Shown here: positions 8,219 to 16,652 of the stretch, in pieces
Layout of the letters: each line of letters starts with the position of its first letter
How positions within the stretch are numbered: the stretch's first letter is position 1
Source: Selenomonas sp.
GTDB taxonomy: Bacteria > Bacillota_C > Negativicutes > Selenomonadales > Selenomonadaceae
Assembly: GCF_024699275.1 (NCBI RefSeq)
Contig: NZ_JAILPX010000032.1
Location: 1 to 22,131 of the forward strand
Reading direction: 5' to 3'
Length of the DNA: 22,131 bases
Position numbers and translations under genes: made by a program
The notes under the pieces: generated by a model
The model's database searches: none
What the model was told of the DNA's origin: nothing
What the model saw: only the letters and a program-made list of their open reading frames with translations

Positions 8219-8791
8219 ATGCTTCAGGTCTATACAGGAAATGGCAAAGGCAAGACTACGGCGGCTATGGGACTGGCCATTAGGGCATTAGGGGCCGGCA
8301 GGAAAGTCTATATCATGCAGTTCATGAAAAGTCTGGCCTACAGTGAGCAGAAGGTACTGCAGGGATTTGCGCCTAAGCTTACATTAAGAACCAGTGGCAA
8401 GCCCTTTTTCATTGCCGAGGAAGGAACATTAAGCAAGGCGTTACGGGATAAGCTGGGGGATAATGTGGTAATCTTTCCGAAGGGAAAGCCTCCGCAGGAT
8501 TATATGGAACTGATCAATACAGGATTTGCTGAAGTGAGAAGCGCAGTATCTTCCCAGGAATACGGATTGGTAATCCTGGATGAACTCAATGTGGCGCTGC
8601 ATTTTGGGCTGATTGATAGAGAGGTTGTTGAGGAACTGCTGGATGTGGTGCCGGAGGATACGGAAATGGTGCTGACAGGAAGAGACGCTCCTGATTGGTT
8701 GATTGAACGGGCTGATCTGGTGACGGATATGCAGGAAGTTAAGCATTATTATACAAGGGGCGTTGAAGCACGCAAGGGAATTGAGTGTTGA
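8219..8791 (+). CDS. cobO: Cob(I)yrinic acid a,c-diamide adenosyltransferase
   Basis: The enzyme (CobA/CobO/BtuR family) attaches the 5'-deoxyadenosyl group of ATP to cob(I)alamin or a corrinoid precursor, making coenzyme B12 in the cytoplasm. At 190 residues it is of usual length. The P-loop is GNGKGKTT (7-14), followed by MGLAIRALG, the Walker-B-like VILDELNVAL, LTGRDAPDWLIERADLVTDM, and the C-terminal YYTRGVEARKGIE, which corresponds to the family's 'HP...G..A..GIE' ending. AAGGAGG lies 8-9 bases before the ATG. It sits in line with trpEG with no visible terminator, though the functions are unrelated. No cobalamin riboswitch is visible. B12 supply is relevant to the B12-binding radical SAM enzyme in this window. 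Confidence 0.93.
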   Translation: MLQVYTGNGKGKTTAAMGLAIRALGAGRKVYIMQFMKSLAYSEQKVLQGFAPKLTLRTSGKPFFIAEEGTLSKALRDKLGDNVVIFPKGKPPQDYMELINTGFAEVRSAVSSQEYGLVILDELNVALHFGLIDREVVEELLDVVPEDTEMVLTGRDAPDWLIERADLVTDMQEVKHYYTRGVEARKGIEC

Positions 8792-8887
8792 AAGACAGCC
8801 ATAAATATCTGTATTTTGCCTAAAGGGCAGGAATTTAATTCCCTGACCGAGAAGTAGTCATCAGCTTTTGGAAGGGCAGGGGTGCTT

Positions 8888-10024
8888 ATGGCAAATGGAG
8901 ATACTTTTTGGCGCATTCTGGTGAATGAGTGCCAGCAGGAACTGGTTCAGGCAGGGCATCGGGATGGGCAGGAAAGCGGAGCTATTGTCCGTTTGGTGGA
9001 TTTTCTGTTGCAGGAAGCGGCTGGTCAGGGAGCCAGTGATTTACATATTGAGCCCTGGAGCGGGGAAGTGCGTTTTCGTTTACGTATTGACGGGTTATTG
9101 GTGGTGCTGCCATATCGTCTGCCGACGAAGCTGGCTTCGCCGCTTATTTCCCGTGTCAAGGTTATGGCCAATATGGATATTGCCAAACATCAGCAACCCC
9201 AGGATGGGGCCTTTTTCTTCCTGGCGGGGGAGCGCCGGGTGGATGTGCGGGTGGCTTCAATGCCGGTGTATGGCGGGGAAATGTTGGTGCTGCGGCTGCT
9301 AAGCCTTCAGGAAATGCCGCTGAGTTTGGGTGAACTGGGCTTTACGGCGGAGAATGAACAAAAATTCCGTTCCCTGATTAATCAGGCGTCGGGATTGATT
9401 ATTGTGGCAGGTCCCATGGGGAGTGGCAAGACCACCACACTGTACAGTGCCCTGCAGGAGATCAACACCACCGCAAAGAATTTTATCACACTGGAAGATC
9501 CCATTGAACGTCATATTTCCGGTGTCAACCAGGTGCAGATTAATCCCAAGGCGGGGTTGTCCTATGCCAGTGGGCTGCGGGCGGCCTTGCGGCAGGACGC
9601 CCAGGGAATCCTGCTGGGGGAAATTCGCGATGAGGAAACCGCCTTGCTGGCGGTACGCATGGCCTTGACGGGACATCTTTTGCTGACCACGCTGCATACG
9701 GAAAATGCGGTGGCGGCCATTTTTCGCCTGTTGGATATGAAGGTTCCAGCCTATTTGCTGGCGGCAACCCTGACCGGTGTTCTGGCCCAAAGACTGGTTC
9801 GCCGTCTGATTCCCGGTGAAGCGGAGGTATTCAAGGGACGGCTGGCTCTGCACGAGTTGTTGGTCATGGATTCAGTCCTGCGGGAGGCTCTGCTCAATGG
9901 TCAAAGCCGGGAACGGATTACGGCTTTAGCAAGAAAAGCAGGACTGAAGACTCTGGAAGAGGATGGACGGCTCAAGGTGGAAAAAGGTTGGACCACGCTG
10001 GCCGAAGTGCAAAGAGTCTTGTGA
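8888..10024 (+). CDS. Short GspE/PilB/ComGA-family type II secretion or type IV pilus ATPase
   Basis: A 378-residue AAA+ secretion ATPase. Start ATG 8888 has AGGGG six bases upstream; GTG 8882 in frame is an alternative. ASDLHIEP marks the N2 domain, then come Walker A GPMGSGKTTT (about 175-184), the Asp box LEDPIE, the Walker B GILLGEIRDEETA (about 240-252) and the His box TGHLLLTTLHTENA. The N1 domain of full-length GspE/PilB (~560 residues) is absent, and the four-cysteine zinc motif normally found after AQRLVRRL is missing. Both traits recall ComGA of competence systems. No GspF/ComGB or pilin gene adjoins it, so the machine it powers is encoded elsewhere or lost. An MCP gene follows. Confidence 0.88.
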   Translation: MANGDTFWRILVNECQQELVQAGHRDGQESGAIVRLVDFLLQEAAGQGASDLHIEPWSGEVRFRLRIDGLLVVLPYRLPTKLASPLISRVKVMANMDIAKHQQPQDGAFFFLAGERRVDVRVASMPVYGGEMLVLRLLSLQEMPLSLGELGFTAENEQKFRSLINQASGLIIVAGPMGSGKTTTLYSALQEINTTAKNFITLEDPIERHISGVNQVQINPKAGLSYASGLRAALRQDAQGILLGEIRDEETALLAVRMALTGHLLLTTLHTENAVAAIFRLLDMKVPAYLLAATLTGVLAQRLVRRLIPGEAEVFKGRLALHELLVMDSVLREALLNGQSRERITALARKAGLKTLEEDGRLKVEKGWTTLAEVQRVL

Positions 10025-10040
10025 TTTGGAGATTTTTCTA

Positions 10041-10070
10041 TCGACAAAATGGGGACTATACGCTTATAAT
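10041..10070 (+). promoter_or_regulatory. Promoter of the chemoreceptor gene
   Basis: TCGACA (10041-10046), 18 bp, perfect TATAAT (10065-10070), about 50 bases before the MCP start. The MCP can therefore be expressed apart from the ATPase gene upstream. Confidence 0.65.
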
Positions 10071-10119
10071 GATAGACGTATGGAATTGGGGAGATGTTTG
10101 GAAATAGAGGAGGAACGAG

Positions 10120-11862
10120 ATGTTAGGAATGCTTAACAATTTAACGATTGGCAACAAGATTCGGGTGACGTTTTTCTTTGTTATGGTCATAGCTTGTACC
10201 ATGGGAGGCGCGGGGATTTACAACCTCAACCATTTGAATGACAAGGCCACAGAGATTACCGAGAACTGGCTGATCATGACGGATGTATCTCATCGTATTT
10301 ATGAAGATTCGGCCAATATGCGGTTTGATGCTTATAAGTATACCCATGTTACGGACCCCGCTGTGATTGAAAAAGCCCGCAAGGATACCCAGATGCATCA
10401 GGATAATATCGTGGCGGGCATTCAGCGCTATGAAGAGGCTTTGAACCGGGAAATGGCTGTCCGTCCGGAAAAGGTTCAGGAAAATAAGGCTAAGTTTGAA
10501 AAGCTGAAACAGGAATTGGATAAGAGCTATGCCATCAACAAGCAGATTCGTGCTGATTTTGAGGCAGGCAATAAAGAAGCTATGATGCAGGGCATTACGG
10601 TGGACGGTTTCAAACAGTACGATGTCATCGCCGGGGCGTTGGAAGAGCTGACCAAGCTCAATATCGACTGTGCCAATGCCGCCAATCAGGAAGCCGATGA
10701 GGTATACAGCCGCGGTGCGACTATGAGTATTTCCCTGGTGGTGGCTACCTTTTTGCTGATTGCCATGTCTTCCATTTATCTGCGGAAGAACATCAACCGG
10801 GGCGTCCAGGCACTGGAAGACATTTCCACGAAGATGGGCAATGGCAATTTGCGCGACCGGGCTGTGATTTATGCCGAGGATGAATTGGGGCAGTTGGCCC
10901 GCCATTACAATATGGTTATTGAAAAGCTGGCCAGGATGGTGAAGAAAATTCAGCAGAGCGCCGATGAATCCGCCACCGCAGCAGAACTGTTGCGCACCGG
11001 CTCCGAACAGTCTGCCCAGGCTGCGACCCAGATTGCTGAATCCATCACCCGGGTGGCAGAGGCGGCGTCTTCCCAGAATTCCATGGCCGAGACGACAAAG
11101 ATTACCGTGGCTGAGATTCAACAGGAAATCGAGAAGGTCAACAATGGCACGACGAAAATCCTTACCCATGCAGATCAGGCTCAGCGGAAAGCCGATGAAG
11201 GTACCGTGGCCATTAACCGGGCTGTGGAACAGATGCGCAATATCGGCGTATCTGTGGGGGATTCGGCCACGGTGGTAGCGTCTTTAGGGGAGCGCTCTCA
11301 ACAGATTGGCCAGATTGTGGAAACCATTTCAGCCATTGCCGATCAGACGAATCTCTTGGCCTTGAATGCAGCCATTGAGGCGGCCCGGGCAGGCGAAGCT
11401 GGTCGTGGTTTTTCGGTGGTAGCTGAGGAGGTTCGTAAACTGGCGGAAAATTCCAGTGATGCAGTGACGGAAATTGCTAACCTCATCCATGGCATCCAGA
11501 AGGATACGGAAGCAGCTGTACTGTCCATGAAAAATGGCACGGAGGAGACCGAAGCCGGGGCCGAGATCATGGACCAGGCGGGCAGCACCTTCAGCGAAAT
11601 CGTATCCTTGATGACCAATATGAATGAGGAGATTCGCCGGATGAGTGAGCGCATCCAGGCCGTCAACGCCGGGACCGAAGGTATTGTGGGTACGGCAGAC
11701 CGTCTCAGTCAGGCCAGCGATTCCGTTTCCAAGGAGACCCAGACGGTGTCTGCTGCTACGGAAGAGCAGTCCGCCTCGGTGGAAGAGATTGCCTCTTCTG
11801 CCCATAATCTGTCTACGGTTTCTCAGGACCTGCAGGAGGAAGTCAAGAAGTTCCGTCTTTAA
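10120..11862 (+). CDS. Methyl-accepting chemotaxis protein
   Basis: A 580-residue inner-membrane chemoreceptor of classical layout. TM1 spans about 14-34, a helical periplasmic sensor about 35-200 (four-helix-bundle type, rich in charged residues, no PAS/Cache signature), TM2 about 201-221 ([17 protein letters not shown]), HAMP about 222-275, then a long coiled-coil signalling domain. The hairpin tip that contacts CheA/CheW lies near 404-440 ([20 protein letters not shown], then [19 protein letters not shown]). There is no C-terminal CheR-binding pentapeptide; the protein ends VKKFRL. The ligand is unknown. GAGGAGG precedes the ATG by six bases, and a strong terminator follows. Confidence 0.95.
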   Translation: MLGMLNNLTIGNKIRVTFFFVMVIACTMGGAGIYNLNHLNDKATEITENWLIMTDVSHRIYEDSANMRFDAYKYTHVTDPAVIEKARKDTQMHQDNIVAGIQRYEEALNREMAVRPEKVQENKAKFEKLKQELDKSYAINKQIRADFEAGNKEAMMQGITVDGFKQYDVIAGALEELTKLNIDCANAANQEADEVYSRGATMSISLVVATFLLIAMSSIYLRKNINRGVQALEDISTKMGNGNLRDRAVIYAEDELGQLARHYNMVIEKLARMVKKIQQSADESATAAELLRTGSEQSAQAATQIAESITRVAEAASSQNSMAETTKITVAEIQQEIEKVNNGTTKILTHADQAQRKADEGTVAINRAVEQMRNIGVSVGDSATVVASLGERSQQIGQIVETISAIADQTNLLALNAAIEAARAGEAGRGFSVVAEEVRKLAENSSDAVTEIANLIHGIQKDTEAAVLSMKNGTEETEAGAEIMDQAGSTFSEIVSLMTNMNEEIRRMSERIQAVNAGTEGIVGTADRLSQASDSVSKETQTVSAATEEQSASVEEIASSAHNLSTVSQDLQEEVKKFRL

Positions 11863-11885
11863 GATTTAATCGCTTTATTGAACTG

Positions 11886-11928
11886 ATAACGGAAGTTTCG
11901 TTAACTGCGAAACTTCCGTTATTTTTTT
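11886..11928 (+). terminator. Rho-independent terminator after the chemoreceptor
   Basis: Perfect 15-bp arms 11886-11900 and 11908-11922 around a 7-nt loop, followed by a run of seven T. It separates the MCP gene from the biotin operon. Confidence 0.93.
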
Positions 11929-11940
11929 GCAGAAAACAAA

Positions 11941-11972
11941 AGGTTAACTTAATAAGTGAACTAAGTTGACAA
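11941..11972. promoter_or_regulatory. BirA-type biotin operator upstream of bioY
   Basis: AGGTTAACT (11941-11949), 14 bp, AGTTGACAA (11964-11972). The half-site facing the gene matches the BirA consensus at 7/9; the other is weaker (5/9). The spacer length and the overlap with TTGACA are the same as at bioB, which strengthens both calls. Confidence 0.65.
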
Positions 11973-11994
11973 TTTAAGTTTACGAGAGTATGCT
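11966..11994 (+). promoter_or_regulatory. Promoter of bioYDA
   Basis: TTGACA (11966-11971), 17 bp, TATGCT (11989-11994). The -35 is within the BirA-type operator, so bound repressor would block RNA polymerase. Confidence 0.7.
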
Positions 11995-12028
11995 AGACGA
12001 GTAATCAAAATTTTAGGAGCTGATGGAT

Positions 12029-12619
12029 ATGAAAAAACTAAGTGCCCGGGAATTGAGTCTATGCGGGATGTTTATTGCCTTGATCACCGCAGGGACCTTT
12101 ATTCGCATTCCCGTGGGAACGGATGTCTACACCTTGCAATTTCTTTTTACTCTGCTGGCGGGATTGGTGTTGGGAGCTAAGTTAGGGGCTGCAGCCGTAG
12201 GGGGCTATGTGCTTTTAGGTCTTTTAGGCGTACCGGTCTTTGCTTCCGGGGGTGGTTTGGCCTATGTGCTGCAACCCACCTTTGGCTATCTGCTGGGCTT
12301 TATCCTTCAGGCTTATCTTTGTGGTGTTTTTGCCCGTAAGCTGGGCAGAGTTACCCTGGGAAATCTGCTTAAGGTCAATCTTTTGGGGATGGCTGTGGTC
12401 TACCTTATTGGCATCAGTTATTTCTACATCTTTTCCAATTACGTCATTGATGCACCCATATCCCTATGGTGGGCGGTGTTCTACTGCGGTATTCTGCAGG
12501 TTTTTCCCGATTTTTTGCTCTGTCTGGCGGCGGCTGGCCTTGGCGCTCGCAGCTATAGGGCTGGCCTTTGGGTGATGAACGCCAGTGAACAGCATGGTAA
12601 GATTGCAGAGGAGATGTGA
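12029..12619 (+). CDS. bioY: Biotin ECF transporter substrate-binding protein BioY
   Basis: BioY is the membrane S component that captures biotin and works with a shared energy-coupling module (EcfAA'T), which is not in this window. The protein has about 196 residues and roughly six membrane segments. The BioY hallmark GGGLAYVLQPTFGYLLGF lies near 76-93, and GTDVYTLQFLFTLLAGL near 28-44. ATG 12029 has AGGAG nine bases upstream; ATG 12023 in frame would be only three bases away and is less likely. The stop lies two bases before the bioD start, so the operon is tightly coupled. Pairing uptake with synthesis under one BirA operator is typical. Confidence 0.95.
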   Translation: MKKLSARELSLCGMFIALITAGTFIRIPVGTDVYTLQFLFTLLAGLVLGAKLGAAAVGGYVLLGLLGVPVFASGGGLAYVLQPTFGYLLGFILQAYLCGVFARKLGRVTLGNLLKVNLLGMAVVYLIGISYFYIFSNYVIDAPISLWWAVFYCGILQVFPDFLLCLAAAGLGARSYRAGLWVMNASEQHGKIAEEM

Positions 12620-12621
12620 GC

Positions 12622-13311
12622 ATGGGCAAGGCATTATTTATCACGGGAACGGGAACGGATATTGGCAAGACCTATGTAACGGGATTGATTGTGAAAAAAC
12701 TGCGGGATGCAGGATTAAATGGCGGTTATTATAAAGCCGCCCTGTCCGGAGCAGAACCTGACGGGGAGGGGCATCTTTGCCCTGGGGATGCCCAATTCGT
12801 CAAGGATATGGCTGGACTGCCGGAACCGGCAGAAAAGCTGGTCTCCTATATCTATAAAGAGGCGGTATCTCCCCATTTGGCTGCCCAGTGGAATGAGCGG
12901 CCAGTGGAAATGAGCAGGATACAGGCCGATTTTCGGCAGGCCAGGGAAAAATATGCGTACCTGACCATGGAGGGCAGCGGCGGCATCATCTGTCCTTTGC
13001 GTTGGGATGCGGAAAAGCATCTGATTCTGGATGATATGGTGAAGGAATTGCAGCTGCCGGTGCTGATTATCGCTGATGCGGGATTGGGCACCATCAATTC
13101 CGCTGTATTGACCATCGAGCATCTGCGTCACCGGCAGATACCCGTCAAGGGGGTTATCTTCAATAATTATCATGCTGGCGACCGGATGGAGACGGATAAT
13201 GCCCGGATGATTGAGGAAATCACCGGTGTTCCCGTCATTGCCAAGGTGAGCAAAGGCGATCGTGAACTGGCTATCGATGCAGAAGAATTAGCAGCACTAT
13301 ACGAAGACTGA
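12622..13311 (+). CDS. bioD: Dethiobiotin synthetase
   Basis: BioD closes the ureido ring of dethiobiotin from 7,8-diaminopelargonate, CO2 and ATP. The ~229-residue protein starts MGKALFITGTGTDIGKTYV, with the P-loop GTGTDIGKT near 9-17. YKAALSG carries the substrate-binding lysine region, MEGSGGIICP corresponds to the family's 'EGAGG' motif, and LGTINSAVLTIEHL and GVIFNNY are also typical. ATG 12622 has GAGGAG about eight bases upstream, within the end of bioY; a GTG at 12616 is a less likely alternative. bioA follows within about 20 bases. Confidence 0.95.
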   Translation: MGKALFITGTGTDIGKTYVTGLIVKKLRDAGLNGGYYKAALSGAEPDGEGHLCPGDAQFVKDMAGLPEPAEKLVSYIYKEAVSPHLAAQWNERPVEMSRIQADFRQAREKYAYLTMEGSGGIICPLRWDAEKHLILDDMVKELQLPVLIIADAGLGTINSAVLTIEHLRHRQIPVKGVIFNNYHAGDRMETDNARMIEEITGVPVIAKVSKGDRELAIDAEELAALYED

Positions 13312-13332
13312 ATGAAGATAGGGGAGAGCGTA

Positions 13333-14679
13333 ATGGAAAAGACTTGGGAGCAGCGGGATTTGGACCATATCTGGCATCCCTGTTCGCAGATGAAGGATTA
13401 TGAGACACTTCCGCCCATGGTAATCGACCATGGGGAAGGTGCTTGGCTATATGATATTCATGGGAAGAAATACTTAGATATCGTAAGCTCCTGGTGGGCA
13501 AATCTGCTGGGCCATTGTAATCCAAAGATCAATGGAGCGATTAAAGAACAGTTAGATAAACTGGAACATGTGATTTTTGCCAATTTCAGCCACAAGCCTG
13601 CTATTAAACTAGCGGAAAAACTCTTTGCCATCACCCCGGAGCGCATTACCCGCTTTCATTTCAACGATAACGGCTCTGCGGCGGTGGAATGTGCCTTGAA
13701 GATGTGTTTCCAGTTCTATCTGCAGACGGGCAAGCCGCAAAAGCAGAAATTCATGTGTTTGACGGAGGGGTATCATGGGGAGACCATCGGGGCCCTTTCC
13801 GTAGGTAGTATGGATCTGTATGCCAAGCTGTATAAGCCCTTGATGCAGGAAAACATCCATGTGGAGGCACCGGATTGCTATCGCTGTCCCTATGGCAAAT
13901 GCCGGGAAAACTGCGACTGTCCCTGCTTTGCCAAGGTGGAGGAAGCCTTTGCAAGGCATGCTCGGGAAACGGCAGCCATGATTGTGGAGCCCTTGCTTCA
14001 GGGTAGTGCCGGCATGCGGATCTATCCAACCCTTTACCTGCAGAAATTGCGCCGGCTCTGTGATGAATACGATGTGAAACTCATTGCCGATGAGATTGCC
14101 ACAGGCTTTGGCCGCACCGGCAGGATGTTTGCCTGTGATGCGGCAGGCATTTCCCCGGACATCATCTGCATGTCCAAGGGGCTGACCGGCGGCTATATGC
14201 CCATGTCGGTGACGGGGGTCAGTGAGGAAATCTATCAGGCTTTTTATGGGGACTACAGCGAGCACCGGGCTTTTATGCACAGCCATACCTATGCCGGCAA
14301 TCCCTTGGGCTGTGCGGCAGCATTGGCGGTGCAGAAGATTTTGGCCGAGGAGGATGTGTTGGCCAAGGCGGGCAAAACGGCAAAGTGGCTGACCAAAGCC
14401 ATGATGGAGCGGTTTGGGAACCACAGGAATGTGGGGGAAATCCGTCACATTGGGTTGATTCATGCGTTGGAACTGGTGGCGGACAAGCAGGGGAAAACAT
14501 CTTTGCCCGGGCCCCGCACCGGTTATGCCATCTACAAGGCTGCCCTGCGGCGGGGGCTGCTGTTGCGCCCTCTGGGGGATGTGCTTTACTTTAATCCACC
14601 TTTGAATATCCGGCAGGAGGAATTGACGCTGGCCATGGATATCATGGAAGCTGCCATGGCAGAGGTGTTGGATCGTTAA
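13333..14679 (+). CDS. bioA: Adenosylmethionine-8-amino-7-oxononanoate aminotransferase
   Basis: BioA transfers the amino group of SAM to 8-amino-7-oxononanoate (KAPA), a PLP-dependent step before BioD. ATG 13333 has GGGGAG six bases upstream; in-frame ATG 13312 directly after the bioD stop is possible. The 448-residue protein carries SSWWANLLGHCN (substrate pocket), YHGETIGALSVG, ADEIATGFGRTG with the PLP aspartate near 253, and SKGLTGGYMP with the Schiff-base lysine near 282. An insert at about 182-198 holds six cysteines (CYRC, GKC, ENCDCPC), a cluster seen in some anaerobe BioA proteins whose role I do not know. bioF and the early pimelate genes are absent from the window. Confidence 0.95.
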   Translation: MEKTWEQRDLDHIWHPCSQMKDYETLPPMVIDHGEGAWLYDIHGKKYLDIVSSWWANLLGHCNPKINGAIKEQLDKLEHVIFANFSHKPAIKLAEKLFAITPERITRFHFNDNGSAAVECALKMCFQFYLQTGKPQKQKFMCLTEGYHGETIGALSVGSMDLYAKLYKPLMQENIHVEAPDCYRCPYGKCRENCDCPCFAKVEEAFARHARETAAMIVEPLLQGSAGMRIYPTLYLQKLRRLCDEYDVKLIADEIATGFGRTGRMFACDAAGISPDIICMSKGLTGGYMPMSVTGVSEEIYQAFYGDYSEHRAFMHSHTYAGNPLGCAAALAVQKILAEEDVLAKAGKTAKWLTKAMMERFGNHRNVGEIRHIGLIHALELVADKQGKTSLPGPRTGYAIYKAALRRGLLLRPLGDVLYFNPPLNIRQEELTLAMDIMEAAMAEVLDR

Positions 14680-14696
14680 GGAAAATAGAAAAGCAG

Positions 14697-14744
14697 GAAA
14701 TCCATGGTCGTTTCACGAAAGAAACACCGTGGATTTCTTTTTTT
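14697..14744 (+). terminator. Rho-independent terminator after bioA
   Basis: A GAAATCCA...TGGATTTC-type stem spans 14697-14737, with 16-17 paired positions, one G-T wobble and a small bulge near the loop. Seven T follow. It ends the bioYDA transcript. Confidence 0.9.
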
Positions 14745-14747
14745 GAA

Positions 14748-14781
14748 AGGTCTTATTCAGGTCATAGAATTAGCTTAAAAT
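14748..14781 (+). promoter_or_regulatory. Activator-type promoter of the two-component operon
   Basis: AGGTC at 14748-14752 and AGGTCA at 14759-14764 are direct repeats 11 bp apart. TAAAAT (14776-14781) begins exactly 17 bp after the second repeat, and no consensus -35 is present. The rubrerythrin promoter has the same geometry. This fits binding of an OmpR/PhoB-family dimer that replaces the -35, presumably the regulator encoded next. Confidence 0.6.
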
Positions 14782-14835
14782 CAAAGATAAGTAGAATTAG
14801 AATTGTCGTTCGATACTGGATAAGGAGTGGGACAT

Positions 14836-15519
14836 ATGTTTTCGATAATGGTGGTTGAGGATGATAAGAATCTCAACCGGATGATCTGTGCCAAGCTGAA
14901 GCAGGCGCAGTATCATGTCTTTCCTGCCTTTGACGGGCAGGAGGCCCTGGATATCCTGGAACAGGAGCATATCGACCTCATCATCAGCGATGTGATGATG
15001 CCCCGTATGGATGGTCTGGAATTGACGGCAGCCCTGCGGGGGGCCCGGATGACCCTGCCTATTTTGATGATTACCGCCAAGGGGCAGATGGAGGATATGG
15101 AAAAGGGCTTCCGGGCGGGCACCGATGATTATATGGTGAAACCCATTCAGCTGCGGGAACTTTTGCTGCGGGTGGAGGCTCTGTTGCGCCGAGCTCAGCT
15201 CATGAGTGAAAAGCGGTTGAACATCCAGGGCACTGTACTGGATTATGCTTCCCTTACGGTACAGACTGGAGACCATACAGATACCCTGCCTCCTAAGGAG
15301 TTTTATCTGTTGTTTAAGCTCTTGAATCAGCCCGGCACCATCTTTACCCGGCAGGAGTTGTTAGACGAGATTTGGGGCGTTGACAAGGATACGGACAGCC
15401 GCAATGTGGATGCCCATATCAAGAAATTGCGCCACCGCTTTGGGGAAAACCCGGATTTTGCCATTGAAACGGTGCGGGGGCTGGGTTATCGGGCGGTATT
15501 TAAGGAGAAGTCATCATGA
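14836..15519 (+). CDS. OmpR/PhoB-family response regulator
   Basis: A 227-residue two-domain regulator. The receiver (about 1-115) shows VVEDD (acidic pocket), phosphoacceptor D52 in LIISDVMMPRMDG, T80 in LMITAKG and K102 in DYMVKPIQ. The C-terminal winged helix (about 128-224) ends with SRNVDAHIKKLRHRFG and TVRGLGYR, typical of Trans_reg_C recognition helix and wing. AAGGAG lies eight bases before ATG 14836; the GTG at 14827 overlaps that site and cannot be the start. It overlaps the kinase gene by four bases. Its promoter and that of rubrerythrin share AGGTCA direct repeats, which are likely its binding sites. Confidence 0.95.
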   Translation: MFSIMVVEDDKNLNRMICAKLKQAQYHVFPAFDGQEALDILEQEHIDLIISDVMMPRMDGLELTAALRGARMTLPILMITAKGQMEDMEKGFRAGTDDYMVKPIQLRELLLRVEALLRRAQLMSEKRLNIQGTVLDYASLTVQTGDHTDTLPPKEFYLLFKLLNQPGTIFTRQELLDEIWGVDKDTDSRNVDAHIKKLRHRFGENPDFAIETVRGLGYRAVFKEKSS

Positions 15520-16616
15520 TCGGTCCCTGGCGGCAAATTGCCGGCAAAAATCATTTCATCCTGCCCCTGCGGCTCTATCATAGCCTGTCGACCTTATTGA
15601 CTCTGGGCTTTTGCTGTGGCGTGTCCAGTATCCTGGTCACCTTGCTGAACAATCTGGCGGGGCTGGAACTGGAGCTTTTCACTGCCCTGATTATCTGCAG
15701 CCTTATGACGGTGGTTATGGGGGCGTTGATCCTGGCCTGGGAAGCCGGACTCTACATCCGTCCGGCGCAGGCCGTGATGGAAGCCACGAGACAGGTTTCC
15801 CAGGGCGATTTCCGTGTACGTGTACCGATGCCCGAGACTTTTCTAGGCATCGAGGAAGGGGTTACCCTGATTGAGAACTTCAATCGGATGGCCAAGGAGC
15901 TGGAAAGCATCGACCACCTGCAGAAGGGCTTTACAGGCAGTGTATCCCATGAATTCAAGACGCCCCTTTCCTCCATTGTGGGGTTTTCGGAAATCCTGCT
16001 GGAAGATGGCTTGTCGGAAGAGGAGCGGCGGGAGTACACAGGGCTGGTTCATGAGGAGGCTCTGCGGCTTTCTCGGTTGGCGGAAAATCTGCTGCGGCTT
16101 TCCCGGCTGGATGCCCAGGCCATTGTCATGCGGCATGAAACCATTGGGGTGGATGAGCAGCTGCGCCAATGCGTGATTTTGCTGGCAGAGCGCTGGGAGG
16201 CCAAGCAGATTTCCTTTGTTATGGATTTGCCGGCGCTGAATATTATGGGGGATGCGGATCTTACTAAGCAGGTCTGGCTGAATCTCATCGATAATGCCGT
16301 AAAGTATACGGAAGCCGGCAGGACCATCCATATCTCGGGTCAGCTGCGGCAGGATTGCATCTGTGTACGCATTCGGGATGAGGGTATCGGCATTCCTGCA
16401 GAGAAGCTTTCCCATATCTTTGACCGGTTTTATCAATGTGACGAATCTCATAAGGAAAAAGGTCATGGACTGGGCTTATCCATCGTCAAGCGAATCCTGG
16501 AACTGCTGGGCGGCAGGATTGTATGCCATAGCCAGCTGGGCCAGGGGACAGAAATGCTGGTAGCCCTGCCTGTGGATAGCAGCAAGGTCTGTCTGGTGCA
16601 GATTCCAGAAGAATAA
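15516..16616 (+). CDS. Sensor histidine kinase with minimal extracellular loop
   Basis: A 366-residue membrane kinase and partner of the preceding regulator (ATGA overlap). TM1 spans about 24-45 and TM2 about 53-78, with only some 7-10 residues between them, so there is no real extracellular sensor domain. Such kinases sense within the membrane or through a partner protein. HAMP follows (about 79-133), then HisKA with H145 in GSVSHEFKTPLSS, and the ATPase domain with NLIDNAVKYTEAG (N box), IRDEGIGIP (G1), FDRFYQCDESH (F box) and GHGLGLSIVKRI (G2). The signal is unknown. No BceAB-type transporter adjoins it. Confidence 0.95.
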   Translation: MIGPWRQIAGKNHFILPLRLYHSLSTLLTLGFCCGVSSILVTLLNNLAGLELELFTALIICSLMTVVMGALILAWEAGLYIRPAQAVMEATRQVSQGDFRVRVPMPETFLGIEEGVTLIENFNRMAKELESIDHLQKGFTGSVSHEFKTPLSSIVGFSEILLEDGLSEEERREYTGLVHEEALRLSRLAENLLRLSRLDAQAIVMRHETIGVDEQLRQCVILLAERWEAKQISFVMDLPALNIMGDADLTKQVWLNLIDNAVKYTEAGRTIHISGQLRQDCICVRIRDEGIGIPAEKLSHIFDRFYQCDESHKEKGHGLGLSIVKRILELLGGRIVCHSQLGQGTEMLVALPVDSSKVCLVQIPEE

Positions 16617-16652
16617 GGATTTTTCACAAAAAAGTTGTAAAAAATTGAAATA

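Noticed and set aside
8828..8846. Small hairpin with GGAATT-T-AATTCC between cobO and the ATPase gene
   Set aside because: It has no T run and no promoter link; too small to call a terminator or operator.
10141..11169. 342-codon ORF antisense to the chemoreceptor
   Set aside because: It is a shadow of a clear MCP gene, with His/Gln/Ile-rich composition and no ribosome-binding site.
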